A DNA stretch of 64,000 bases from Bacteroidota bacterium (GTDB taxonomy: Bacteria > Bacteroidota > Rhodothermia > Balneolales > Balneolaceae), in contig JAQCBZ010000002.1 of assembly GCA_027621355.1 (NCBI GenBank), forward strand, positions 59,938-123,937, written 5' to 3'. The translations under genes were made by a program, and so were the position numbers. The notes under the pieces are model-generated. The model searched no databases, was not told where the DNA came from, and saw only the letters and a program-made list of their open reading frames with translations. Positions within the stretch are counted from its first letter, which is position 1. Every line of letters begins with the position of its first letter. Shown piece after piece: positions 1 to 8,372 of this stretch.

Positions 1-270
1 TAATGGGATCGATGCTTCCGCTTTTTTGGGTACATCAAAGGGAATCCATGTCTCAATCCATTGTGCTACCTCGGGTAATTGTGCCATTACATCTTCAATC
101 GACTCTTCTGAAAAAGGTGGTAAAGGAGCAAATTCAGCCACCCATGAGCGCTCCTCCAGCGTGGCAGTGAGTAGAAGCAGGTCTCTCGATGAAGTAGAGA
201 TTTTTGCCGTCTTATGCCATTGTTTGTAGGGCAAGCAAAGTCTCCACACTGTAACAGAAGGGGATGTCAT
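1..270 (-). CDS. menC: o-succinylbenzoate synthase MenC, N-terminal fragment (cut by window edge)
   Basis: Ninety residues are visible from an ATG at 270 and the frame runs off the left edge. The segment AEFAPLPPFSEESIEDV matches the GEAAPLPGFS-type signature in the N-terminal capping domain of o-succinylbenzoate synthases of the enolase superfamily, which dehydrate SHCHC to o-succinylbenzoate in menaquinone synthesis. The catalytic barrel lies outside the window. It begins 29 bases after the menA stop on the same strand, so menA-menC form an operon. The call rests on this short motif plus context; another enolase-superfamily member is possible but unlikely beside menA. Confidence 0.72.
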   Translation of the reverse strand, partial: MTSPSVTVWRLCLPYKQWHKTAKISTSSRDLLLLTATLEERSWVAEFAPLPPFSEESIEDVMAQLPEVAQWIETWIPFDVPKKAEASIPL

Positions 271-299
271 TGCACGGGTAGATTCGAATGAAATTGCAG

Positions 300-1205
300 T
301 CACAGTATAGTTGTGGCGAACAGGGAAAGGCTGACAACAAGCCCGTATATCATTAAGACGAGTGCAGATTGTTTAAGCGTTCCATTCAGCAGAGCCTTGT
401 CTTGGTGTGTCCAAATCTGGTGAAGAGGTCTCACCGTGAAAGGGAGTACACCCAGAATCATTAGCGTCCACCATGCTTCAAAGCCACTGGCTACAAAGAG
501 CCATGCATGCACAGCGAGGGCCAAGCCAATCATGAACGTGTATTCAGCTTTTAGAAATCGCTCACCTAGCAACACACCTAAGGTGCGCTTGTGTGCTTTA
601 CGGTCCGTATGAATATCACGTAGGTTATTGGCAACCAATATATTAATGCATAATGCGCCTGTAGAAGATCCCAGCCAAAAGGCGGTCTCTGACCAAATTT
701 GCAGATGAGCATAGGTCGTTCCCATCACAGCAATCACCCCAAAAAAGAGCCATACAAAAAGGTCTCCAAGCCCATTATAGGCTAATGGAAAAGGCCCACC
801 GGTATAAATAATGCCAAAAAACAGTGAGGCGAGACCAATCCATAAAATGGGTGTCCCTGCAATCCAAACCAGGCCAAGACCCGAAGCAAACGCTAGAATC
901 ATGGCGATGACTGTTGCCCATGCCATTTGCGTTGGGGAGATCGCCCCAGAAGTTGTGGGCCGTTCAAAGCCGATGCGGTCGGCATCTGCGCCTGTTTTGG
1001 CATCAAAATAATCGTTGGCAAAATTGGTGCCAATTTGAATGAGACTTGCACTCAAGACAGCCAACCCAAACACAAGCCAAGAAAATCCACCTTCATAGAA
1101 CGCAATGGCACTGCCAATACACACTGGAGTCCATGCAGCGGATAAGGTTTGAGGGCGAGCGGCTTGGACCCAGGACGCTAGGGATGAGGAATCATTTATG
1201 GACAT
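300..1205 (-). CDS. menA: 1,4-dihydroxy-2-naphthoate polyprenyltransferase MenA
   Basis: This integral membrane UbiA-family prenyltransferase joins 1,4-dihydroxy-2-naphthoate to a polyprenyl diphosphate to make demethylmenaquinone. Both metal/diphosphate motifs are present: NDYFD at residues 64-68 (followed by GADADR) and NLRDIHTD at about 194-201 (followed by KRTL). About eight hydrophobic helices are visible. The N-terminal WVQAARPQTL segment is typical of MenA. I start at the ATG at 1205 (MSINDSSS, 301 residues); a TTG at 1232 would add nine residues with no family support. It is followed by menC after 29 bases. Its upstream gap, shared with the divergent glnN, is AT-rich and carries DnaA-box sequences. 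Confidence 0.93.
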   Translation of the reverse strand: MSINDSSSLASWVQAARPQTLSAAWTPVCIGSAIAFYEGGFSWLVFGLAVLSASLIQIGTNFANDYFDAKTGADADRIGFERPTTSGAISPTQMAWATVIAMILAFASGLGLVWIAGTPILWIGLASLFFGIIYTGGPFPLAYNGLGDLFVWLFFGVIAVMGTTYAHLQIWSETAFWLGSSTGALCINILVANNLRDIHTDRKAHKRTLGVLLGERFLKAEYTFMIGLALAVHAWLFVASGFEAWWTLMILGVLPFTVRPLHQIWTHQDKALLNGTLKQSALVLMIYGLVVSLSLFATTIL

Positions 1206-1222
1206 GGTCAAAAATACGGAAG

Positions 1223-1366
1223 TTATCCACAAACGATGATTACGAAGAAAATCAGGTTCTTAATTGATTCGGCATAATCGTTTAGGTCATTCTTTGTCAA
1301 CATTGGCATAAAGCCTAAATAAATAAACTATAAGAATTATAAAACTAAATAATTAACTGTGGATAA
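1223..1366. other. AT-rich gap with two inverted perfect DnaA boxes (possible replication origin element)
   Basis: TTATCCACA lies at 1223-1231 and its reverse complement TGTGGATAA at 1358-1366. Both match the DnaA-box consensus TTATNCACA exactly. Between them is AT-rich DNA; 1316-1356 holds only about four G/C in 41 bases, like a DNA-unwinding element. It fills most of the gap between divergent menA and glnN; the left box lies just upstream of the menA ATG. No dnaA, dnaN, rnpA or gidA gene is in view, and parAB is 33 kb away. It could equally be a promoter region with chance boxes. Confidence 0.35.
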
Positions 1367-1387
1367 CGCTATATGAATTAATAAAAA

Positions 1388-1418
1388 TTGTTGAAAGTCT
1401 CAAAACACTTTACTTTTG
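1388..1418 (+). promoter_or_regulatory. Bacteroidota-type promoter candidate for glnN
   Basis: TTG at 1388-1390, a 20-base spacer and TACTTTTG at 1411-1418 fit the Bacteroidota promoter pattern TTG-N(17-23)-TAnnTTTG. Transcription would begin near 1424, leaving a leader of about 35 bases before the glnN ATG at 1459. No Shine-Dalgarno sequence precedes that ATG, as is usual in this group. Confidence 0.5.
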
Positions 1419-1458
1419 TACCTAATTGTTACCCACTCACTTATAAAACTCTGTTTCC

Positions 1459-3636
1459 ATGGCTCCTGCTGCTCGTCGTTACGATACCCTCGCCGCCGCA
1501 AAATCAACTGTTCCAAGTCAAGGGATGGTCGACCAAGCAATGTCAATCACCGATATTTTTGGTCAAAATACCCTTACGCTTGACACACTGAAGGCTCGCA
1601 TGCCAAAAAGCACATGGAAAAAGCTACAGAAAACTGTTCAGGAGGGTGAAAAGCTAGATGCAGAGGTGGCGGATGCGGCTGCCATTGCCATGAAAGATTG
1701 GGCCACTGAGAAAGGGGCCACTCACTTTACACACTGGTTTCAACCCTTGACTGGGTCCACAGCAGAGAAACATGACTCGTTTATTACGCCGAACCAAGGA
1801 GGAGGCGCGATTTCGGAATTTTCAGGGAAGGATCTCATTCAAGGAGAGCCTGACGCGTCCTCGTTTCCAAGTGGCGGTCTTAGAGCAACTTTTGAGGCAA
1901 GAGGGTATACCGCTTGGGATCCAACGTCACCTGTCTTCATTATTGAGAATCCCAATGGATCCTACTTGTGCATCCCAACGGCATTCGCCTCGTGGAAGGG
2001 GGAAGCGTTGGATCACAAAACACCATTGCTACGCTCTGTCGAAGCCTTGAATAAATCGGCCAAACGTGCACTCAAGTTATTTGGCGTAGAGGCGGTACGT
2101 GTCACATCTACCGTTGGGTGTGAGCAAGAATATTTCTTGATCGACCAGGAGTTTTTCTACCGCCGCCCCGATTTGATGACCTCTGGCAGAACCCTTGTTG
2201 GGGCCAAACCTCCACGAGGGCAGGAGCTAGATGACCATTATTTCGGGTCTATCCCTGACCGAGTCTTGAGCTTCATGTTGGACGCGGAACGTGAGCTCTA
2301 CAAATTGGGGATCCCGGTGAAAACACGTCACAATGAAGTGGCCCCGTCTCAGTACGAGATTGCCCCCATTTTTGAGCAGTGTAATGTGGCAGCTGACCAT
2401 CAACAGCTCATGATGATTACGCTGCGTCGCGTAGCCAAAAAATATGGCCTTGAGTGTGTGCTTCACGAAAAACCGTTTGATGGAATCAACGGTAGTGGAA
2501 AACATACCAACTGGTCCATCTCAACGGAAGGTGGGGTAAATCTGCTGGAGCCTGGGGAGACCCCGCATCAGAACCTACAATTTTTGTTCTTCTTTACAGC
2601 AGTCTTGCATGGTGTGTATCATCATCAAGACTTGTTGCGAGCATCGATAGCCACGGCAGCAAACGATCACCGCTTGGGCGCAAACGAAGCTCCACCGGCG
2701 ATCATCTCAGCCTATATCGGTGAGCAGCTCGAAGATGTGGTGCATCAGTTACTCAATGGGGGACTCAAAGACTCAATGAAGAGCGGCTTGTTAGGATTGG
2801 GTACGCCCGTTCTACCAACGCTACCAAAGCATGCTGGGGACCGTAATCGTACATCGCCTTTCGCGTTTACAGGTAATAAGTTTGAATTCCGAGCAGTAGG
2901 ATCTAGTCAATCAGTGAGCTTCCCGATCGTGGTTCTAAACACAGCAGTTGCTGAAGGGATTGATGTGTTGAGTGAGAGGCTAGAAAAAGAACTCAAAAAA
3001 TCGAAGCTTGAGACAGCTCTCGGAAAGATTCTAAGGAAGACTCTCAAAGAAATCGAGAGCATCATATTTAACGGCGATGGCTATTCAGATGAATGGCAAG
3101 TGGAGGCAGAGAAGCGAGGTCTTCTCAATATGAAGACCACAGCAGATGCACTCCCTGTATTGGCCGACAAGAAGAACTCTAAGTTATTTAGTACCTACAA
3201 GGTATTGAATAAGAGAGAGTTAGATTCCCGCTTGGAGATTCTGGCTGAGCAATACAACACCACCATTACCATTGAAGTCGACACCACAGAATCCATAGCA
3301 AAAACGATGGTCTATCCAGCAGCGACACGGTACCTGCGAAATTTAGCCCAAGCTGCGGAAGAGGTTAAAGAGCATGGATTGGAGCCAACAGGTACATTAG
3401 ATATGCTCAAAACGGTCAATAATGGAGTGAATGCTCTTGGCGAGGCGCTAGATGGACTACGCAAAGCCCAGGAAAAAGTACCTCACAGCAATGTCCTCAA
3501 GACTGCGAAATACATGCAAACCGATGTAATTCCTGCGATGAATGCGGTGCGTGACGCGGTGGATTTTCTCGAGCGGTATGTCAGTGACGAGCTATGGCCA
3601 CTGCCCGTGTATCGTGAGATGTTGTTTGTGAAGTAG
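1459..3636 (+). CDS. glnN: type III glutamine synthetase GlnN
   Basis: This cytoplasmic enzyme makes glutamine from glutamate, ammonium and ATP. At 725 residues it has the GSIII length, well above GSI/GSII. GSIII landmarks are present: [11 protein letters not shown]-like text ([12 protein letters not shown]) near residue 95, [23 protein letters not shown], the [10 protein letters not shown] substrate/metal segment from residue 344, and [15 protein letters not shown] from residue 402. Start: the ATG at 1459; the first 25 residues are not conserved, so a later start is conceivable. It sits alone inside the menaquinone locus, divergent from menA and tail-to-tail with menB (15-base gap). A TAnnTTTG promoter candidate precedes it. 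Confidence 0.97.
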   Translation: MAPAARRYDTLAAAKSTVPSQGMVDQAMSITDIFGQNTLTLDTLKARMPKSTWKKLQKTVQEGEKLDAEVADAAAIAMKDWATEKGATHFTHWFQPLTGSTAEKHDSFITPNQGGGAISEFSGKDLIQGEPDASSFPSGGLRATFEARGYTAWDPTSPVFIIENPNGSYLCIPTAFASWKGEALDHKTPLLRSVEALNKSAKRALKLFGVEAVRVTSTVGCEQEYFLIDQEFFYRRPDLMTSGRTLVGAKPPRGQELDDHYFGSIPDRVLSFMLDAERELYKLGIPVKTRHNEVAPSQYEIAPIFEQCNVAADHQQLMMITLRRVAKKYGLECVLHEKPFDGINGSGKHTNWSISTEGGVNLLEPGETPHQNLQFLFFFTAVLHGVYHHQDLLRASIATAANDHRLGANEAPPAIISAYIGEQLEDVVHQLLNGGLKDSMKSGLLGLGTPVLPTLPKHAGDRNRTSPFAFTGNKFEFRAVGSSQSVSFPIVVLNTAVAEGIDVLSERLEKELKKSKLETALGKILRKTLKEIESIIFNGDGYSDEWQVEAEKRGLLNMKTTADALPVLADKKNSKLFSTYKVLNKRELDSRLEILAEQYNTTITIEVDTTESIAKTMVYPAATRYLRNLAQAAEEVKEHGLEPTGTLDMLKTVNNGVNALGEALDGLRKAQEKVPHSNVLKTAKYMQTDVIPAMNAVRDAVDFLERYVSDELWPLPVYREMLFVK

Positions 3637-3651
3637 GGTACCCACCTCCAC

Positions 3652-4530
3652 CTACAACGGCCTCCAAGGGAAGCGACGGTAATCGGGCTTTCGCTTCTCC
3701 TTAAAGGCATCTCGCCCTTCAACGGCCTCATCCTGAGCATAGGCAAGACGTGTTGCCTCGCCGGAGAATACTTGCTGCCCCACCATTCCATCATCCACGG
3801 CATTAAAGGCAAACTTGAGCATCCTAATCGATGTTGGACTCTTCGAGAGGATTTCGCGAGCCCATTCAATAGCGGTCTGCTCTAGCTCAGCATGAGGTAC
3901 AGATGCATTCACCATGCCCATCTCAACGGCCTCATCGGCTGAGTAGGTACGGCCCAAAAAGAAGATTTCACGAGCACGCTTTTGACCCACTTGGCGAGCA
4001 AGCAACGCCGATCCATAACCGCCATCGAAACTTGCAACATCTGCATCTGTCTGTTTAAAACGGGCATGTTCCTTGCTAGCTAGTGTCAAATCGCATACCA
4101 CATGGAGGCTATGCCCTCCACCGGCTGCCCATCCAGGCACCACAGCGATCACAACTTTGGGCATGAATCGAATATGACGTTGCACGTCCAAAATATTGAG
4201 TCGATACACGCCATCATCGCCCTCATATCCATGCTCTCCACGCACCGTCTGATCTCCACCTGTGCAGAATGACCAGGCCCCTTTGGCGCTAGGTCCTTCT
4301 CCTGTTAGCAACACGACCCCAATGGTGGCATCATCCCGCGCATCTATGAGCGCTTGTTCAAGTTCGTGGACGGTTTTTGGCCGAAATGCGTTTAATACTT
4401 CTGGGCGGTTAAAGGCAATCCTAGCCACACCTTCGGCTTTGGCATAGGTAATTTCTTCAAAGGAACCCTGAGCGACCCAATGAATGGGTTTGCCAGCTTC
4501 AGAAGGTTTCATGCGGTGTTCTGTACTCAT
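3652..4530 (-). CDS. menB: 1,4-dihydroxy-2-naphthoyl-CoA synthase MenB
   Basis: This crotonase-fold enzyme closes the second ring of the naphthoquinone by cyclising o-succinylbenzoyl-CoA. Seen: NRPEVLNAFRP at 41-51, the CoA-binding GGDQTVRGEHGY at 91-102, the oxyanion-hole GWAAGGGHSLH at 133-143, SFDGGYG at 167-173, and the C-terminal KRKPDYRRFPWRP. It reads QTDADV at 160-165, so Asp162 stands where bicarbonate-dependent MenBs have Gly; this is the Asp-containing class known from Mycobacterium. The 292-residue length is normal. The ATG overlaps the menD stop by four bases (ATGA), implying translational coupling in menF-menD-menB. Confidence 0.96.
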   Translation of the reverse strand: MSTEHRMKPSEAGKPIHWVAQGSFEEITYAKAEGVARIAFNRPEVLNAFRPKTVHELEQALIDARDDATIGVVLLTGEGPSAKGAWSFCTGGDQTVRGEHGYEGDDGVYRLNILDVQRHIRFMPKVVIAVVPGWAAGGGHSLHVVCDLTLASKEHARFKQTDADVASFDGGYGSALLARQVGQKRAREIFFLGRTYSADEAVEMGMVNASVPHAELEQTAIEWAREILSKSPTSIRMLKFAFNAVDDGMVGQQVFSGEATRLAYAQDEAVEGRDAFKEKRKPDYRRFPWRPL

Positions 4531-6392
4531 GTGTATCGTGTTCCATCGGTTTGAATGTCAACCACAGTTACTCCCCCCACATTCGCATCACCTTGAGTGG
4601 ATGTCAAAAGACGACTCAAAGTAGCGGGTAGTGATGCTAACTCACTTCTCTCTCGAATGCCAACATACTCTACCGCATCAAACGCGTGAGCGAACGCCTC
4701 AAGACTGACCGATTGTGGTGTGGTAAAATAGGTTTTGAGCACATCAGCATCTTGTTGTGCTATTGGTAAGTTATCAAAAATCTTCCCACCTCCATTGTTG
4801 ATCACCACAATCACGAGGGGATAAGAAGTGATGCGCGCAGAAAGCAGGGCCGTCATGTCATGGAGCATCGTTAAGTCACCAACCAAACAGACAAGGGGAT
4901 TGTGTAATCCCAAACTTAGTCCCATAGCAGTTGAGAGATTACCATCAATTCCAGCGACTCCTCTTTGTGCGATGACCCATGGATGTTTTGACGCGGGTTG
5001 CATAGCAGTAACATCCCGAGGAATCATAGAATTACCCACCATCACGGGAATATCGTGAGGTACGGCCTCTAACACATGGTGAATGGCTTCTGAATCCATA
5101 GGCAATCCAGAAGCATCAGCCTCGAGAGCGTGCGCTTCAAGACGTTGGCTCAGTGCAGAAGTTACGGTGTAATTCTCGGCTTCCCATTGGTGATACCAGT
5201 CCGTGTCGAGGGACTCAAGCCAAGCATGCAACGAGGTGGGTAGGGTCTTTTCCTGCTCCTCTTCGTGGCCAAGTATCCATGAGGTGAGTGTCGCAAATGA
5301 GACTCCCTTGATAGACTCTGCGTCAAAACCAAAAGGCTCGCGAATCTCCCCATTCCACGAACATTGGATCAAGCGAATCCCTTGCACTTGGCACCATTCC
5401 ATCCACGCTAATAGAGCGGGGGAATAAGGAGATCGATCACACCAAAGAATCGAACTTGGGCTCCATCGAGGTGGTTTTGCTGAGCAACCATACATGACGC
5501 TGCTTTGATTTACAGTGCTAGGATTCACACTGCTAGAACTCACAGAAATCACCTGTCGCGCCCCAGTTTCGCAAAGGGTGGGTATTTGACTTGCCAGCGT
5601 ACTCAAAGCTTGGGACAACAGTTCATCTTCATGGAATCCCTGCACAGGACCCAAAACCAGAACAGGACGCACCCCAGCGAAACTCGTAAAAGACTTCGAT
5701 TCATGCACTTGGAATCCTTGAGAGGGCGCGCCAAGACTCAACACATTGATCGGGATAGTTGGCTCAATAGATAGCCCACTTGAGTCCACAAAATCATGAA
5801 CTCTTGAGGTCCAAGAGGTCGGCTCAAACGGTTTATCAAACCCCATATTTACATGTACAGGGCCTTGTTTCTCGACCGATACCCTATGGGCTTCACGCCC
5901 AGCCTCGAAACCCTTATCAAATCCTAGTGGCTGTGTAATATCAAAAGAAGCCACGGAAGCTGAGCCAAACATCCCCACTTGATCAATGGTTTGTGACGCA
6001 CCTTTCCCTCTAAGTCTGGGTGGTCGATCTGCCGTGAGTACGATCATAGGAATCCTGGATTCTATGGCTTCCCACATGGGAGCATAGGCGTGCGCAGTCG
6101 CGGTACCACTCGTGCATAAAAACGCTGCAGGGGTGCCATTTTTGGAGAGTCCAAGCGCCATGAAAGCAGCACTCCGTTCGTCGAGAACCACGGTAGTTTG
6201 AAGCCCGGGAGTTTTTTCCAAGGCAAGAACCATGGGCGTTGAGCGTGATCCAGGACTGACCACCACATGGGTCAAGCCTATACGTACAAGTGATTCAGCA
6301 AAACCACGACACCAATCAAACTGAGCATCAGCCCATCGTTGTGTTTCGGGCACGACGGCTTGCACAGTTGACGTATTAGGCGTGAGCGACAT
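4527..6392 (-). CDS. menD: SEPHCHC synthase MenD
   Basis: This thiamine-diphosphate enzyme adds decarboxylated 2-oxoglutarate to isochorismate to form SEPHCHC. The N-terminal domain carries VVSPGSRSTPM and the catalytic Glu region VVLDERSAAF; FLCTSGTATAHAYAP and LTADRPPRLRGKGASQTIDQ follow. The C-terminal ThDP site is seen in GDLTMLHDM and INNGGGKIFDNLP. I start at the ATG at 6392 (621 residues) rather than a TTG at 6407; with the ATG the gene overlaps the menF stop by 17 bases. The interdomain region carries three 15-bp tandem repeats (5502-5546), absent from the family core. It is coupled to menB downstream. Confidence 0.96.
   Translation of the reverse strand: MSLTPNTSTVQAVVPETQRWADAQFDWCRGFAESLVRIGLTHVVVSPGSRSTPMVLALEKTPGLQTTVVLDERSAAFMALGLSKNGTPAAFLCTSGTATAHAYAPMWEAIESRIPMIVLTADRPPRLRGKGASQTIDQVGMFGSASVASFDITQPLGFDKGFEAGREAHRVSVEKQGPVHVNMGFDKPFEPTSWTSRVHDFVDSSGLSIEPTIPINVLSLGAPSQGFQVHESKSFTSFAGVRPVLVLGPVQGFHEDELLSQALSTLASQIPTLCETGARQVISVSSSSVNPSTVNQSSVMYGCSAKPPRWSPSSILWCDRSPYSPALLAWMEWCQVQGIRLIQCSWNGEIREPFGFDAESIKGVSFATLTSWILGHEEEQEKTLPTSLHAWLESLDTDWYHQWEAENYTVTSALSQRLEAHALEADASGLPMDSEAIHHVLEAVPHDIPVMVGNSMIPRDVTAMQPASKHPWVIAQRGVAGIDGNLSTAMGLSLGLHNPLVCLVGDLTMLHDMTALLSARITSYPLVIVVINNGGGKIFDNLPIAQQDADVLKTYFTTPQSVSLEAFAHAFDAVEYVGIRERSELASLPATLSRLLTSTQGDANVGGVTVVDIQTDGTRYT
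5502..5546 (-). repeat. three 15-bp tandem repeats inside menD
   Basis: Three 15-base units at 5532-5546, 5517-5531 and 5502-5516 (gene order) encode the pentapeptides SVSSS, SVNPS and TVNQS. Each unit keeps the pattern xVxxS, and the next residues (SVMYG) start like a fourth copy. The units lie in a linker between domains, outside the recognised MenD motifs. Confidence 0.75.
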
Positions 6393-7878
6393 CTTGTGCG
6401 GCTTCAATAAAAGGAGCCAGCTTCACGTAGGTCTCTTCCCATTCCTGTTCTGGAATGGACCCTTCAACCAATCCACAACCTGCATAGACTGTAAGCTTAT
6501 CCTTCATATGGGAGGCACTTCTGATAGATACCGCCATGTCTGCATCCCCTTGTTCCGACACCCAGCCTACTATTCCCGCATACCACCCCCTGTTTTGTGG
6601 CTCAATCTGTTCGATTACACCAAGAGCGTCACGTTTTGGATAACCTCCTACAGCTGGGGTAGGATGAAGTTGCTCGATTAATTCAAAGACGGAAGTAGAT
6701 TGCTCTAGTTCCGCCTCAATAGGTGTATGAAGGTGTTGAACATTTGGAAGTGTCTTCAGAAGCGGCGATGCAGGATAGCGAAACTGCTTACTAAACGGAT
6801 TCAACACTTCTAGAATTTGACGTTTCACAATATCATGCTCCATGGCATCTTTCTCAGCATGGAGGAGATCTTGGGCCAATACCTGATCTTCAAGTGTGGT
6901 TTTCCCTCGACTGCGTGACCCAGCGAGTGCATCTATGTGCAAGTTACGACCTTGGAGACGTAATAATCTCTCCGGCGTTGCCCCAAAAAAACCACTATCT
7001 GAAGTGGGCTCAACACAAAAGTGGATACAGTTACGGTACCGTTGATGTAACGATTGTTGCAATTGGGCTCTTTCACCAACTGTGACACCATGCACACTGG
7101 CCTGTCTAGCGAGTACAACTTTTTTTAGCGGGCTCTGTTGAATGGCGTCGATGGCTCGTTGAAAACGTGATATCCAGATCTCTTTGGTTTGAGAAGCAGC
7201 GTTATTGAGACGATGCCCAAGTGTTTCGATATCTGAGATAGGGTAGGATTGAGTATCGACTACATCAGAAGCAGCCCCTTCAGAGTCTATCACGTCATTG
7301 AGTCTATCTTGCAAAAACGATTGGGATGATCGGCTCTCAATTGGATGTAGATGATCTAGCCATGACCTCGCTTCCTGAGAAGGAAGGACGAATCGAATAT
7401 ATCCTTTACCCGTTGAATCTGTTCCCAAGAGTAGATGTGGTAGGATAAATTGGGACGATCCAAAAGCACTCCAGGCAGGATCTATATTAAAGTGATGAAA
7501 GGCAGCGCCGCCTACAATAAAAGGAACCGCTTGTTGGCGATTAGCTCGCAGGTCGATAAAGTGCGTAGAGGTCTGAAGTATTCGTTCGGCATGCGCCAAA
7601 TCCTGAAAGCGACGTTCGCCTGTGGCTTTGAGCGCTTGCTGTCTGCCAAGGGCGATAAATTCCTCGCCTTGTGATGTCTGGCTGTCGGGAGCTTTCCACG
7701 CAAAACGGGCATTGGTTTGGTCATCAGAGCGAATGTGAAGACGCTGCATAATGGACTCTACATCCCAATCAAGTGTGATCACCGTCCACGTTGAGGAAAC
7801 GGGTATGGCACTCGCTTGATCTGGTTGTGACGACACTTTCATTGTGCTCAAATTACGCGGTCTGGTCGTGTTACGCAT
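6376..7878 (-). CDS. menF: isochorismate synthase MenF
   Basis: This is a chorismate-binding enzyme (500 residues) converting chorismate to isochorismate, the entry step to menaquinone. Seen: LKKVVLARQ, the substrate segment ALAGSRSRG, EKDAMEHDIVKRQI, HLHTPIEAEL, and the C-terminal LHPTPAVGGYPKRDAL with GWYAGIVGW. Lack of a lyase domain and the men context favour isochorismate synthase over anthranilate or salicylate synthase. The start is the ATG at 7878; a second ATG 12 codons later is possible. It is first in the menF-menD-menB operon, with an upstream gap of 102 bases containing a 24-bp perfect palindrome. Confidence 0.95.
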   Translation of the reverse strand: MRNTTRPRNLSTMKVSSQPDQASAIPVSSTWTVITLDWDVESIMQRLHIRSDDQTNARFAWKAPDSQTSQGEEFIALGRQQALKATGERRFQDLAHAERILQTSTHFIDLRANRQQAVPFIVGGAAFHHFNIDPAWSAFGSSQFILPHLLLGTDSTGKGYIRFVLPSQEARSWLDHLHPIESRSSQSFLQDRLNDVIDSEGAASDVVDTQSYPISDIETLGHRLNNAASQTKEIWISRFQRAIDAIQQSPLKKVVLARQASVHGVTVGERAQLQQSLHQRYRNCIHFCVEPTSDSGFFGATPERLLRLQGRNLHIDALAGSRSRGKTTLEDQVLAQDLLHAEKDAMEHDIVKRQILEVLNPFSKQFRYPASPLLKTLPNVQHLHTPIEAELEQSTSVFELIEQLHPTPAVGGYPKRDALGVIEQIEPQNRGWYAGIVGWVSEQGDADMAVSIRSASHMKDKLTVYAGCGLVEGSIPEQEWEETYVKLAPFIEAAQDVAHA

Positions 7879-7956
7879 AGGGCATGTTCTAGTAGACTCA
7901 ACGCCATAATTGACGTGTTATATCTCTATAAACTGTAAAATACGTACAAAAACAGC

Positions 7957-7980
7957 TATTTTCAATTTAAATTGAAAATA
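7957..7980. promoter_or_regulatory. 24-bp perfect AT-rich palindrome upstream of menF
   Basis: Bases 7957-7968 (TATTTTCAATTT) are the exact reverse complement of 7969-7980, with no spacer. On the minus strand the palindrome directly follows the stop codon of the DUF4290 gene and is followed a few bases later by a run of five T, then about 78 bases to the menF start. It may be an operator for the men operon, or a weak A/U-rich terminator for the small gene; the sequence does not decide. Confidence 0.5.
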
Positions 7981-8262
7981 CTAGGAGGGTTTTGATACTG
8001 GTTTTGGAGTCGATTGTTCAGGCTTTTGAATGCCCAAGTCGCCTGGATCAAAGGTCGCGATGGTAAGAAATAGATCCCATGCCAAATCTGACTTCCCTTT
8101 GAACGCGCTCCAGCTAGGGTGACTTTGACGAATCAATCCTAATGCACGATTAGCCATCCGCTGTCTCTCTTCAGCATCTTCTATTCTTGGTAATGCTTGG
8201 ACTAACAGGTCAAGATTTCGACCGCAATCCACATCCTTTGGGGCCTCTTGTGGTAAAAACAT
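7981..8262 (-). CDS. small DUF4290-like protein
   Basis: This protein has 93 residues. CGRNLDLLVQALPRIEDAEERQRMA followed by WDLFLTIATFD resembles the DUF4290 pattern (YGRN, 'IEDREER', then LWDHL...) found across Bacteroidota, function unknown. Characteristic changes are seen: CGRN for YGRN, and no His in the WDHL position (WDLFL). Known members are usually about twice as long; this copy stops after the conserved core with a Pro/Lys/Ser-rich tail. It is probably cytoplasmic; no signal or membrane segment. It is divergent from the DUF3467 gene and ends against the menF-upstream palindrome. The start is the ATG at 8262. Confidence 0.7.
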   Translation of the reverse strand: MFLPQEAPKDVDCGRNLDLLVQALPRIEDAEERQRMANRALGLIRQSHPSWSAFKGKSDLAWDLFLTIATFDPGDLGIQKPEQSTPKPVSKPS

Positions 8263-8288
8263 ACACGTATTGTAGTAGGGTGTTGTCA

Positions 8289-8302
8289 GAACACGAGTGT
8301 TC
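8289..8302. promoter_or_regulatory. inverted repeat between divergent DUF4290 and DUF3467 genes
   Basis: GAACAC (8289-8294), two bases, GTGTTC (8297-8302) form a 6-2-6 inverted repeat in the 110-base gap between the two small divergent genes. It resembles an operator for a dimeric regulator. It is not a LexA box of the GAAC-N4-GTTC type because the spacer between GAAC and GTTC is six bases. Confidence 0.35.
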
Positions 8303-8372
8303 GTTTAAGTAGGATACACAGAAATCCTTACTTTGACCACACAAGATTCATTGAAACCATAATTCGACATCT

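Noticed and set aside
1205-1232. Upstream TTG/GTG starts for menA, menD, prfA, purE and DUF5683 (the pattern also seen at lon and plsC with ATG).
   Set aside because: An ATG slightly downstream fits the family N terminus better, and the extra residues are not conserved and often overlap a neighbour.
8289-8302. LexA/SOS box in the DUF3467 promoter.
   Set aside because: The spacing between GAAC and GTTC is six, not four, and the neighbours are not SOS genes.
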